Source of the DNA: Pterobdella sp. o SKG-2022
Taxonomy: Eukaryota > Annelida > Clitellata > Hirudinida > Piscicolidae
Length of the DNA: 64,000 nt
NCBI GenBank assembly: GCA_964035795.1
Contig: OZ038324.1
Location: forward strand, 7,664,816-7,728,815
Direction of reading: 5' to 3'
The position numbers were made by a program, and so were the translations under genes. Below the pieces are notes generated by a model that saw only the letters and a list, made by a program, of their open reading frames with translations, was not told the origin of the DNA and did no database searches. Positions 1-11,765 of the stretch are shown here, in pieces. Each line of letters starts with the position of its first letter. The stretch's first letter is position 1.

Positions 1-90
1 AAAATAATCACAATTATAATTGTTGTTACTATTATTATTTATATTAGTATGGTTTGTCAGAGTTTGAATAAATGACACTTAATCATACAG

Positions 91-961
91 GCGAGGGCGA
101 TACTGGAGAAGGCAAGATGCACAAACCCCAAGAATGCAGAGTTGTGGCTGGAATCGGTGCGCCTGGAAAACAATGCAGGCTTCAAGATGATTGCTAATAA
201 CCTCATGGCCAAAGGTTGTGTTATCATGATGTTGGCTTTGCTTGTCTAATGGTCTAAATAGGAATTTTCTCTATTATTCTTTTGATGATGGGTATTAAAA
301 GGGAACATATACGAAGTATTTTGAAATTAAAAAGATAATCTCAAAATTTGCCATGTTCACCACCACATAGCATTGCAAGAGTGCCCTACATCCGGCATTT
401 TATGGCTGGAGGCTGTATTCATGGAAGCTCGACCCCAGAGGAAGACGAAAAATGCTGATGGACTCAAGAAATGTGAGCATGATCCCCATGTCATCCTCGC
501 TGGAGCCAAGTTGGTGCTTTAACTTGGCTTTGTAGTCTGTGTATATGTTAACCGGTAGTTGTGGGTGTAAGTTAGCTATTAAATTCTACATACATATGCC
601 TAACAGATTGTTGTGGTCTGAATCGAAAGTGGAGAAAGCAAGAGAGTGGTTTGAAAGGACCATCAAACTGGACTCTGATTACGGGGATGCATGGGCTTGC
701 TACTACAAGTTTGAAACCATCTATGGAAACGAGGTTGTTTTCGTCAAAAATTGATGCCTCATTTATAAGAAAAAATTGCTTGATTATCGACTAGCAAACC
801 ACCCACAGACCCAGTTAGAGAGCCTGAAGAAGAAATGTGTGCAGAGCGAGCCCCACCACGGGCAACTGTGGTGCTCTGTTTCGAAAGACGTCAACAACTG
901 GAGGCTTAAAACCAATGAACTACTTCCCCTCGTCGCCAAGCTGGTGCCTGTGCCCACGTGA
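91..961 (+). CDS. PRPF6: PRPF6, pre-mRNA splicing factor 6, C-terminal exons (5' part lies outside the window)
   Basis: Four exons are readable: 91-214, 371-509, 607-733 and 809-961 (TGA). All have GT/AG borders and consistent phase. The joined protein has HAT/TPR-type helical repeats, with stretches such as [66 protein letters not shown] and [16 protein letters not shown]. This is the C-terminal signature of PRPF6 (yeast Prp6), the U5 snRNP protein that bridges U5 and U4/U6 in the nuclear tri-snRNP. Human PRPF6 ends soon after the same SKD-x-NW block, so the stop here is at the normal place. The third exon uses a donor inside codon AA|GTTGGT at 509/510. The gene converges on JUN. Family assignment is very likely; the upstream exons are not visible. 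Confidence 0.95.
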
Positions 962-1130
962 TCATGATGCTGTGGTACAGTGGGATGTTTGTGTTTATGA
1001 AGATTCTACGTAGTGAACTAAAATGACCATATATTACACACTGTCGTTGTTTGAATTGACGTTCATCATAAGTTGTCGATTTTAACACGTAAACTTTGAA
1101 AAAAAATCAAAATTTTGTTGACGTTTATTG

Positions 1131-1136
1131 AATAAA
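1131..1136 (+). terminator. Poly(A) signal AATAAA of PRPF6
   Basis: A canonical AATAAA lies 170 bases after the PRPF6 stop. Directly upstream, 1124-1129 reads TTTATT, which is AATAAA on the minus strand, so the same 13 bases could also end the long 3' UTR of the convergent JUN gene. Confidence 0.6.
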
Positions 1137-2713
1137 GTATAAATATACGCAGACTAGCAACAGGACCAATGCAAGCGCCTTTTAGCGCTGTAAGTGGCTC
1201 GTGAGACCATGGGACAATACACTTGTAATAGAAGCCACAACCTTAACTGGAAAGAATTGTAGAATGTAAACACAAATTATTTTGAATAGCCGTCATTGGA
1301 AAGTGATGCAAAGCGTTAGCAAGCTGCAAAGGTGAGATTGAATGAGATATAATTGCCGTCTTGAGTATTTGTACAATTCAATTTAATGTGCATATTGAAG
1401 ATTTTTGACCGTGAAAACAATGCAATTTCGATGAGCACAAATAAGGTTGAAAAATTATAAAAATAAATTTGAAACTGATTGCAAAAATATTTATAATTAA
1501 AAGACCTCAAAAATGGTAAAGGCCAGTTAAAATAAAGTTTACAGACTTGATAGGTAAAAACAAGCAAAGCGTTTGATAAATCATCGTTATATATGAAAAA
1601 TAAATTTGTATAACCAAATACATGAATGTCGCCATGGAAGCAAGCATGAACACGCGTGTATATACAATTAGATGGCACAAAAGATGAACTAGCCAGCACT
1701 GTGGACCATCAAGACACACAAGACAAGTAGTAAGGCAGGCGAATGAACAATAAGAAAGACAGTAAGACACTGAATAAGTTTATGTTGCATGGTTGAGACA
1801 GCGTCACTGCCGCTTGAACATGAATCTAAGGCACAATGAAGGTTGTCTGTTGGAGTCATTAAATGGTACTTGCTTGACATTGTTGCATAACAGGGAGTTG
1901 TGTGCTTGAGGACTTGCAACGATGCCGTTAAAAGATCATTGTAAAAATTGAGATTAATAAATGTTTTAACAAACTTTAAAAATGTACTTTTTACAATAAA
2001 ATTTTGAATATTTCTAAAAAACAAAACTAAAATAATATTAAAGGCTTTCAAAACACCCTAAATACATTTTAAAAAACAACTCAAAAATAATGATAACACA
2101 CAACGAAGCATCGACCTTAATTAAATGAAGCATTATCAAAGGTGATGATGATGCCTTGATAAGGTAGGAAGATTAATGAACAAACCGGTAATATAATGCA
2201 TCAATCATCCACCTTGCATATTGAATACCACGGTGCCCCTTAAAGAGAGAGAGAGAGACATGCGTGTATATAGTCATCTGAACACCAAAAGATTGGATGG
2301 AATATAATATAGATAGAGAAATTTCGATGAATGAATTTGATTTTGAGAGAGGAAGAAGGTAATATCAAATAATAGCGTTGAGAAATGGCAGATAATTCAA
2401 ATGAGAAAAAATTTTTGAAATTCAAAACAAAAGCATTCAACAAACAAAACTCATAAATGCAATTTGCAATAATGATTAATTAAATACTGCTTCAAAAAAC
2501 GATAAAAACTAAATAAATGATTAAATAATGAAGTTTGTAACACTAATAGCATAACGTGATTAAATGTAGTTATAATTGCAAATGACGATAACGTTTGATA
2601 ACAACTTGATTACAATTCCCTAATCACTTCACCATCTTAAAAAATCACTTGAACATGATGAAGATGACACAACATACCTTTCATAATCAACAAATACTTG
2701 AATAATACAGTCA
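1137..2713. other. Convergent 3' region between PRPF6 and JUN
   Basis: No coding exon is supported here. The stretch is AT-rich with a short (GA)n tract near 2246-2257. It probably includes the 3' UTR of JUN on the minus strand, because no clear TTTATT is seen closer to the JUN stop than the one at 1124-1129. Short open frames in it have no family resemblance. Confidence 0.5.
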
Positions 2714-4235
2714 TCAGCACAGGCCAGACTTGTGTTGCAAGGCACTAGGTACAGCAGTGTCGCATTTAGAATGTTGAAGCAGTTGCTGATGCAACTTCTC
2801 AATGGAGCCAACCACATCCGACCTCATGACCTCCAATGCTGCATTCTGATGCTTCAACTCCTCCACCCTCGCTGTCAACACAGCTATCCTCTCCAACTTG
2901 CGAGATCTGCACTTTTGAGCAGCCAATCTGTTTCTGGCTCTTTTGATCTCAAGGCGATCTACCTCATCCGAGGGTGAGATTGAGAGAGGAGAGGTGCTAC
3001 TGAGTGGTGAAGAGAGGAGGTGAGGCACAGTTTGGTTAGTGTGGTCTTCATTTGATGGTGGCATGCTAGATGTCAACTTTGCCATGTCAGCTGTGCGTTT
3101 GATGGCTTGTTTGTTGTAGAGGTGTTTGATGTTTTCATGTGGAGATGAATTTATAAATGGTTTGGAGTCTAATTGTATTGGAGTTGACTGTGGAATTTGT
3201 TTAGGTGAGCGAGTCAAAAGAGTTTGAGCTGGAGGAAGGATAGGAAAGGGAGATAGACTGGGAGATATGTCTTTGGAAAAGATGTTTTCATTCAAGCTGA
3301 TGTCTGGATTTGTGAGAAGTGATGAGTTGTGATTGTCTGCAATATTGTAATTTATAGATGGAAGATTATTGTTTGTGGAGAATGAAGAAAACTGAGAAAA
3401 CTGTGAGCTATTGTTGTTGTTGAATGTTAGTAATGGAGTGGTTGTATTGTTGTTAGATGTTTCAGATGTAATCTTATTGTTGTTGAAGAACAAAGCATTA
3501 TTATTAGAAATATCCGACATATCTGAATATAAATGTTGGTTGTGATCAGAATGAAGTTGGTGTAGAACTTCATTTCCTTTGTTATCACTGGCATTGTTAT
3601 AAAACATGGCATCATCATTCTTTTCTTTTTTGATCACATGTGAAGGGATTCCCTGACGCCGATGCAACTCATCAAGAGCATCAATAAATCCCCTGGCATA
3701 ATTCTCTTGCTCCTGATGTGTCATATAAATATTCATAAACATATTTTACTAATTTTTATCAAATATAGAATATATAAATTTATTTACCTGAAATAAAAAA
3801 CTAAAAAATATTTTTAAAAGGACATATGAATGTCTTTAAAAACTACCTGAGTAACACATTTGGGAAAGAGTATTTGAGTGGTGGGAGTGACAGCAGTGAC
3901 CATTGATGCATCCTGTTGCATGAGGTACTTTTCAAGATCTGGAGAAGCCAATTTCAGAATACCAAAATCCACTTGGTTTCGAGATCTGAAATGACCAAAT
4001 TCATTAAATATACATAAATAAATAAACTGTAAAATAAAATTTTTAATGAAGGAGTTGTTAAAAATGAAATTTTATTTTAAGCATTAAGTTGGACCTTAAT
4101 TGTTATGAAAATTGAATTCGAAGCTAAATAGAACATTTAATACCTAGGTTGCTGATTGAAATCAAGGATAAAAGAAGGCTTAAGAGGGGTAGAATTAGTT
4201 CTTTCTGCCTCTTCATACATTGTCTGTTCCAGCAT
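2714..4235 (-). CDS. JUN: Jun transcription factor (AP-1 bZIP), three exons, complete
   Basis: Minus-strand exons are 4144-4235, 3847-3985 and 2714-3712; together they make 409 residues with consistent phase. Exon 1 encodes MLEQTMYEEAER and the JNK-docking-like LKPSFILDFNQ. Exon 2 encodes the phospho-site region DFGILKLASPDLEKYL and ILFPKCVTQ. Exon 3 opens with EQENYARGFIDALDELH, the homologue of the Jun block EQEGFAEGFVRALAELH, then runs through an Asn/Ser-rich linker of about 200 residues. The basic region has NRLAAQKCRSRK (the NxxAAxxCR signature with the redox Cys), followed by a leucine zipper from IAVLTARVEELKHQNAALE. Jun dimerises with Fos or ATF and binds TGACTCA/TGACGTCA sites in the nucleus. 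Vertebrate JUN is intronless, whereas this copy has two introns. Only the Ser73-type site is obvious; the Ser63-type TSPD site is replaced by RNQVD. Identification is very secure. Confidence 0.95.
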
Positions 4236-6428
4236 TTTTTTAAAAATTACAAGTTGAAGCCTCTTCTTTTTGGGTGGATCAAGTTATTCCAAAATTTACT
4301 TGATTTTCGTCAAATTAAGAATATAAGTATAAATATATTACGAAATCGCCAAAACTCTGCAATTTTTTTTATAAAATCATAAATCTTACAAAATTTAGAT
4401 TCAAATCATCAAACTGGACATTTAAGGGTTGGAACTGTGAAGCACGAAATAGTGTCAAATTTTGGAACAATGGCTATTTGTTTTTATTTTATGAAAGATA
4501 AGCTAAACAATATAGAACCTCCTAACGATCCTCCAACCGGGCGACAACCACCGCCTACAATCTTAGAAGATTATCACTTTACAATACAAATTTTTACGTT
4601 AATTAGTTAAAAAACAAAATTAAATATAATTTGATTTCTTTTTACAATCATCAAAACCTTTAAAGCTTTTAATAAATATATAACGTAAAACCGTCTTTGT
4701 TCAGTGCTTGCGTAACACGTGATAATTTTTCTAGCCGTCCATTCGCTAATATACCCACGTGATCAAAACACCATTAGATGATTGGTAGAGTAAAATGTGA
4801 TACTTTTGAAGTATTTCATAAATTTAAAAACATTACGTTTCTGCGTTATATAAAGGTTTTCTAAAAATAGAAAATTTGCTAATTTCTTTCAGTATAATTT
4901 TTTAAAAATATGCATTGGTAGGCAAAAACTATTGGAAAAATAACTAAAATTATTTTAATTTAAAAAATTTGCTTAGGTTTTTTAGATGATCGAAGTTTTT
5001 ATATTTTATTTGAAAACCTATTTTTAAGCTAATGAATTGACTAGCCCATACAAAAATAAATATTCGAAAAATATAATAATAATGACATGATCATTTGATA
5101 TCGGATACCTTTATTGAATTTTTTCAATTTTAATAAGCATTATGTATTTGGAAATCACGTTTTAACATAGATAATAATGATAAACTAATTTAAAAACTTT
5201 TTTAAAGTTTGCATGAGAATATGAGTGCTAAGTTTCGAAAAATCCGTTTTCTAGCATGAATGATAAAATAATATATCTTAAATAAACAAAACTAGCTTAT
5301 TTATATATTTACATCACACGTTGTGCTGTCAAGCTTGACAATAATACGACGGTGCCATAGGAAATATACTAATAACATGTGAAATTAGCAAAAACTGCAC
5401 ATAGAAAAACAATAATAGGTATATAAAGAAAATGAAATTACATGTAAACAAAAATAATTAGGAATTGGAATGTCAGATAAGTAATGAAGTTTAAAATTTT
5501 AGTTTAGATACTTATTCTTGAAAGAGTTCAGCGAAAAAACTTCAACTACATGAGTTGGCAGATTGTTCTAAAAAGGAATAGTTCTTAGTATAAAAGAGTA
5601 TTTGAATTTGTCTATTGTTGTAAAAATGACAAAAAGCGTATTTAATTTCGAATTTGAATATTTATTCACGAAAAAAAAACTTATTATGCGAAAAATCAAC
5701 AAATTTAAAAAAATAACCAAACTAAGTTAAAATAAGTAGCCAACAATGGTAAGTAACCTACGTGGTATTTGCATTGCATTACTCCCGTGGGTATTTACAA
5801 TAACATTAACTACAACAAAAGTGTTAACACTAACTACAACAAAAATATTAAATGTAACGAAAAAAATGTTAAAATTAACTACAACAGATATCAACGCTAT
5901 TGTCAAGTTGAATATATGTAAATTTTCAATATAGTTATCTCTAATTATAATTTTTTTTATAAATTATAATTAGTATGAAATTTTAGTTTTTAGAATAAAG
6001 CTGTATAGCATAACTGTATTCAGTAGTTCATTTTTTTTTTATTTATTACTAAACTTGTAAAACTATTAGCTGAGTTTTGATTGGAAAACCAAAAAAATAC
6101 TATTTTTTTTTTAAATGATTGCATTATTTGTTAATTTAAATTAATGATTCAAATCCTTGTATTTAAGAACACCAATAAATTTGATTAAGCTTTTCGTAAA
6201 CTAAGTAACATTTTCAAGTTATTTGGAAATGTTTTCTTAAATAAAATTTATTAGTGTTTTTAAATATAATTTTTTTGTTGTGGCTTATGAAAAATCTTTA
6301 TCTTGTATTTGAGTTTCAAGTTTCATCAGGTTTACTTTTCAAATATTAACCTTTCTATGCGTGAACGATAAAACAAAATCCACAAGTGTTTATTAAATAT
6401 TTTATAGTTCGTATAAAAACAAGACCAA
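4236..6428. promoter_or_regulatory. Divergent intergenic region between JUN (-) and POLR1C (+)
   Basis: No coding exon is seen between the two start codons. Within it, two CACGTGAT E-box words lie in the same orientation at about 4716 and 4755, and a TATATAAAGG word on the plus strand lies near 4846. These are the only promoter-like words noticed. The rest is AT-rich and unremarkable, including a CTACAAC-type imperfect repeat at about 5803-5890. Confidence 0.35.
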
Positions 6429-8475
6429 ATGAACATAAATGAAATAATTGAAGACAAACGTAAATATATTACAATTACTGAAGAAAAAGTTGAAAATGTA
6501 AAACCCAATTATATTACTATTTATATTGTCTATAATAACATAATTTTATGTGATATGTATTATCAATAACGAAGTAACAAATAAAATTGACCAAAATTTT
6601 AAAAAATTATCGCAGGTAAAAGCGACTGATTTTCCAGGCACATACTCAGGTTATGATGACGCTTGGGACACCAAAAAGTTCAAAAAGGTTGTGACCATGA
6701 AAGATATAATTTGAAAATTGAAAAAATTACTTTCAATATTAACATTATTATTTTGAATTTTAATATATATTATAAATAATATTCATAAAAGTTAAATTTT
6801 GTTTATTTTATTATTTACTAACTTCATTTAACTGAAATAATATATGAATATGGAATCTACAGAATGTACGTTTAGATATATTTTGTCTGACTGAGACAGA
6901 AATGAAGTTTGATCTGGTTGGGATTGATGTTTCTATGGCAAACACACTTAGAAGGATCGCCATGTCTGAGGTGATGTATGTTAGAATAAAAACAAAAATT
7001 TTAAAATAATAAAAGAAAAATAACACGCATTATTGCATTCCATCATTAATTAAGCAAAATTTGCAAAAATATTTTTCTTCAATCATCAGCAATTACAACT
7101 ATATAGGTTATATCATCACTTCACCCCCAAACCTCCACAGGTACCTTCCATGGCCATAGACCGCATAGAGATCATCAACAACACATCAGTCATCCATGAC
7201 GAACACCTTGCTCACATGTTGGGTCTGGTTCCCATTAAAGCTGATCCCTCTCTCTTCCTTTTTAGGCCTCAAGGTGTTGCATCCATGTTGAGTTTTTGTC
7301 ATAACTCATTTTTTATTTAAGCATTTTTTTAATTATTTGTTAGTTATATTTCAATAAATCAATTTTCATTAATAAAATTTTCATAATGACACCCATAACA
7401 AACCTTCCATGACACACCAGTAGACTACCAGGGCCCTTCTGACTACCCAGTCTCAAGTGAGTACTGCATTGGCTTCAAGTTGCATGTGAAGTGTGCACAC
7501 AAGGGAAAGAAGTCAGCTGATAATATCATGCATTCATCTGGTTGGGTGTAGTTTAATAATAGATTGTCATCATAATGGTTTTACATATATTTCTGTTACT
7601 ATCATCATCATAATCATCATTTTATATCCCTTTCTATGCTAGCATGGGTTTCATGTCACTGTATTAATTCATTATTGTTTTGTCATTTTAAATTTACATA
7701 AAAAATAAAATTAAATTTGGTAAAAAGTTGAAGTTTTTTTTTAACGTTCATGCCAGTATATTCAGGAGATCTCGAATGGTTTTCAATTGGAGGGCAGTCT
7801 TATGCTGTTAGTTATTATTTTCGAATCAATTGAAATTTAAATTATAATGAATATTCATAAATCATTTAGACACACCCACCAGAACGCTTCTGACCAACCA
7901 AAACCTGTTCATGACGACATCTTATTGGCCAAGCTGGTGCCTGGACAGGTGCGTATAATTAACAAACGCATGAACAGATACAGCTATAAAACACACACAC
8001 ACAGGAGATAAACCTAGTATGCTATTGTTATAAAGACGTAGGCAAAACTCACGCCAAATTCATGCCCACGTGTAAGTGTTGTTGCATCGTTACATACCCA
8101 CCAACCACCCTTACCACTGAACCTCCACAGGCTCGTTCAACTTTAGAGAGCTACCTCAAATCAGTTTACTGAGGAGGGTGGTGGGTAAAGAGGCCTGGAG
8201 GTTGAAGGAGTTGATGAGTGAGGGAGTGATTGATGTAGTGAAGAATGAGGAGGGTTTGTGGGTGGGAGAAAAGAATTGTATATTAATAGTTGTTTTGTTG
8301 GTGATTATAATTGAATAGATATGAAACTAGGAACTCTTGAGGTGGAGTATCACTAATAATAAAAATAATAATAAAAACAAAAATAATAGAATAAAAAAGC
8401 AGTCATCACCTCTCTCACACCACAGGAGAGGATGAAGCAGTGGTTGTTGACAGCAGGAGTGACTCCATCAGGTGA

Positions 8476-8568
<93 letters not shown>

Positions 8569-9267
8569 GGAATCTGTGCATGAAGGATTGGTAATGAGGA
8601 AACCATATAGCTCCTCATCTATGTAAATGAATAACTGATTGATAGATGGTTAGATAAGTAAAGATAGATGAATGATGGATGGATGAAGGATGAATCATCA
8701 CCACACAGTCGTAATGTTTTCCATGATGAGTCATTGAAAGATGCAGTTTCCATCAAGTTGATCAGGGATCACTTCATCTGTTGGTAGTTTGTGTTTGTGT
8801 GTTTGCCTGTTTATTTGTTTTTTTTGTTGTTGTGTGTTAATGTTTTTGTTTTTGGGTCAATTTTTTTGTTGGTTTCTTAGAGTTTTTGTTTACACTGAAA
8901 ATAGATAATCATTGTTAATATTTTGTTTATTATTATCGTTATAACTATCATCATTACCATCATGACCACTATGCAGTCGAGATAGAAAGCCTGGGCAACC
9001 AGTGCATTCGACAGATGGTACTGCAGTGCCTACAACTCCTTATTGACCGACTACAGACTGAGATTTCCACCATGCCATCTACCGAACGTAGTTGATCTTT
9101 TTTTTTTAATTTTTTTAGTTAATTTTCCAATTTTAAGGATTTTTTTGTAATCTTTTAGTATCTACTAATTATTCTGTCTAAGTATACTTTGTAAATTTTT
9201 TCCAGATGACTTGAAGGAGAACACTAACGAACAACACAAGTTCAAACCGAAGAAGAAAAAGCAATGA
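6429..9267 (+). CDS. POLR1C: POLR1C (RPAC1/AC40), shared subunit of RNA polymerases I and III
   Basis: Twelve exons were placed: 6429-6497, 6616-6687, 6863-6970, 7141-7273, 7421-7545, 7883-7948, 8005-8071, 8131-8253, 8426-8471, 8709-8779, 8977-9087 and 9206-9267. They total 1,053 bases, or 350 residues, close to the 346 of human POLR1C. Signatures are KATDFPGTYSGYDDAWD, FDLVGIDVSMANTLRRI (alpha-like dimerisation motif), VPSMAIDRIEIINNTSVIHD, AHMLGLVPIKADP, VHDDILLAKLVPGQEI, KDVGKTHAKFMPT and a second-half VRDHY-like IRDHFIFEIESLG. RPAC1 pairs with RPAC2 to form the assembly platform equivalent to the bacterial alpha dimer in Pol I and Pol III. The C-terminus ends in a Lys-rich tail, KFKPKKKKQ. 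The 7421-7545/7883 junction is the least certain. A (GT)n microsatellite begins at the exon 9 donor. AATAAA is at 9316-9321. Confidence 0.95.
8478..8566. repeat. (GT)n microsatellite at a POLR1C donor site
   Basis: A nearly pure (GT)n tract of about 89 bases starts six bases after the exon 9 donor GTGACA at 8472. It supplies many GT dinucleotides directly downstream of the splice donor. Confidence 0.95.
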
Positions 9268-9315
9268 ATGTTTTCAACACCACATTTAAAATATTATTTC
9301 GTTTTTATTCATTTC

Positions 9316-9321
9316 AATAAA
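9316..9321 (+). terminator. Poly(A) signal AATAAA of POLR1C
   Basis: Canonical AATAAA, 49 bases after the POLR1C stop. Confidence 0.75.
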
Positions 9322-11765
9322 GCTGAAAAAAGAATTAATATAGGTGTTTTGATAAAAAAAATTATTTAAAAGCAAAAGCACCATTTGTTAAAATTTATCT
9401 TTGCTACCAACAACTCAAACCACAAGCCATGATTCAATCAATTGTATGCGAGTTAATGTTTATGACCCGAGCACATGCTTAATAGCTTGTGTGGCGTTGT
9501 TATATAGTTTTGTAGATGTGCGTTATGTGGTTTTTTAGATGTGTGTTATGTGGTTGTGTATATGTGTTTTTTTGTCGTCATTATGCATTCATTTTGTACG
9601 ATTTCATATTTTATTGCTGTTATGTGTGTGTGTGTGTGTGTGTGTGAAAAGATTGTTATCCTTACAATACTCCGTAAAATCTCATATCTCTTGCTCATGC
9701 TCCATAATTTGGTTCCAGTGTTGCACGATCAAACGTGAACACAGACACAAATAAACACACATACAAAAAAACCACGTGCATACAAATTTTCACTCACGTA
9801 CACACACACAAAAAGGCGTGAAGAAGCAAATCTGCATATTTTGACTGCTTTCGTAAATCACACGACAACCTCATCATTGTAGGATAGGTTTGTTCTTATT
9901 TTTTCTATTATTAGTTTCTTTTATTGTTTTGCTTTTTATTTATTATTGTTATTATTGTAGTCACTTAATTAGTGTTTTTTCTTTAAGCTGTTTTTTGTAT
10001 TCTTTTTACTTTTCTTTTTTATTCGTTTTTGTTTGAGTTATTTAAATCACTTTTTAATTTTTGAAAATTACAAACTTTCCATAATTCTATGTATCTTATA
10101 CCAACAACAATATCGTCATTGCATGAAATCAACATAACAAACCACCATAATGAAACTCAACTTCAACAAAAAGTTCAACAAAACAATTAAAAAAATACTC
10201 ACCCCGAAACACCAATAATAATAATACTCATAATACTGAAAATAATACTCATAACAACAATAATAATAATACTCATAACAACAATAATAATCTTCATAAA
10301 ACAAATCCAATTGTTGCAATATTCCGTCATAACTCTTTTTCCCAAAAGGTACAGACGTCTTTTAGACAATAAAGTGTGTGTGATGCTATTTGCATTAATC
10401 GTCTCTGAGGGTTCGTCTGCTTGGTTGTTTGTGGTTTGAGGCTGTCTATTGATGGTGATTGGGGTGGAGATGGTGGTGGGGGTGGTGGTGGTGGTGATGG
10501 TTGGAGTGAGGGTGAAAATGTTAGTGGTGAAGGTGGTGATGAGATTGATGATTGCTTGAGAATAAAAGAATGAAATAAGAATTATTATTTTTATTAATAG
10601 AATTATAAAGGTAAAGTGAAAGAAAAAATAATTAAATGAAATGAGTAAATAACAAGAATAATAATAACAGTAATAATAATAAGAACAGCATTACCCATAA
10701 CAGTAAAAATAATAATAGTAATAATAAAAATAATAATAATAGGAATAATAATAAAAATAATAATAATAATAATGAGCATACAGAAGTCCCCAAGGAACCT
10801 TAAAGGTCTTCTTTATTGCTCATATTTCGTGTCGACACGGTATGCCACTTTAAATAACAATAATAATAATAATAAAACAACGCTAATGATGGAATCAATA
10901 ATAATATTCTAGAAATAATGATAGAAATGAAACACTAATGTTGATAGTTTTCTCATAACAGAAATGATCAAAATAAGAATCATTCTTATGGTGATTTTTA
11001 TTAGAAAAACTAAAAATAAATTTTAAAACAAAAATTATTTATAAAATTCATTCAAGCTAAATAATTAGGAAATAATAAAAATATTGATTTTCAGTATGTT
11101 TGGATGAGAATATAAAAACAAGCGCTAAATGAGTATGATTTACGACAATGGCGATAATGAGTGATTTAATGCAATCGCCATACGAAGATGCTCTAAGTAG
11201 CTTATTGCCTCATCGGAATAATAATAAGAATAAAAATAAATTTAAATAATACAAATAAAATAATAAAAATATTTTAAAAAATTATGAAAAAATAACGGTG
11301 AAATAAGAAATTAAAAATAAGAAGAAATCAAAAAAAAAAGCTACGGATAAAACAACTCGAGAGAATGCTGATGGCAATGTAAAGATTCATTATTTTTGAC
11401 AATTGATCTTAATCTAGCTTCGAAAATCTATAAAATAGCAATTTTTAAAAACTTTTTATTATTTTTATTATTAATAATAAACTCTTATTATGTTGTTTTT
11501 CAGCGTCACCACCACAATCAGTAGGCATTGTAGAAATGGTGTAGCAGGTCAAAATCATTACTTATTATTATTATTTTTATTATTTATTATTTCATTGTTT
11601 ATTATTATTTTTATATATATTATAATCTCTATCACCATTATTTTTATTATTTTTTTTATTGATTTCTTTCACTTGTAAAGTTAATGTTTTTGTTCCCATT
11701 TGTAATGTCCTTTTTATCAGCCACTTAAATAATATCTTTTTATTTGTTAAAATAATAATTATTTT
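9322..11765. other. Spacer between POLR1C and the KLF gene, rich in (AAT)n
   Basis: No exon is supported. It contains a short (TG)n at about 9623-9646, (AAT)n/(ATT)n-type runs at 10216-10290 and 10620-10770, a G-rich GGTGGTGGTG stretch at 10460-10540, and a GC-richer island at 10772-10858 described separately. The 3' UTR of the minus-strand KLF gene must lie at its right end. Confidence 0.6.
10772..10858. mobile_element. Possible 3' fragment of a SINE/LINE-like element flanked by (AAT)n
   Basis: A sharply GC-richer block of about 87 bases sits between two (AAT)n tracts. It contains CCCCAAGGAACCTTAAAGG and the perfect 12-base palindrome CGTGTCGACACG at about 10829-10840. A unique block ending in an (AAT)n tail is typical of retroposon 3' ends, but no coding part is left and no family is recognised. 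Confidence 0.3.

Noticed and set aside
8478..8566. Possible CRISPR-like or telomere-like repeat
   Set aside because: These are plain dinucleotide microsatellites; there are no spacers and no TTAGGG-type units anywhere in the window.
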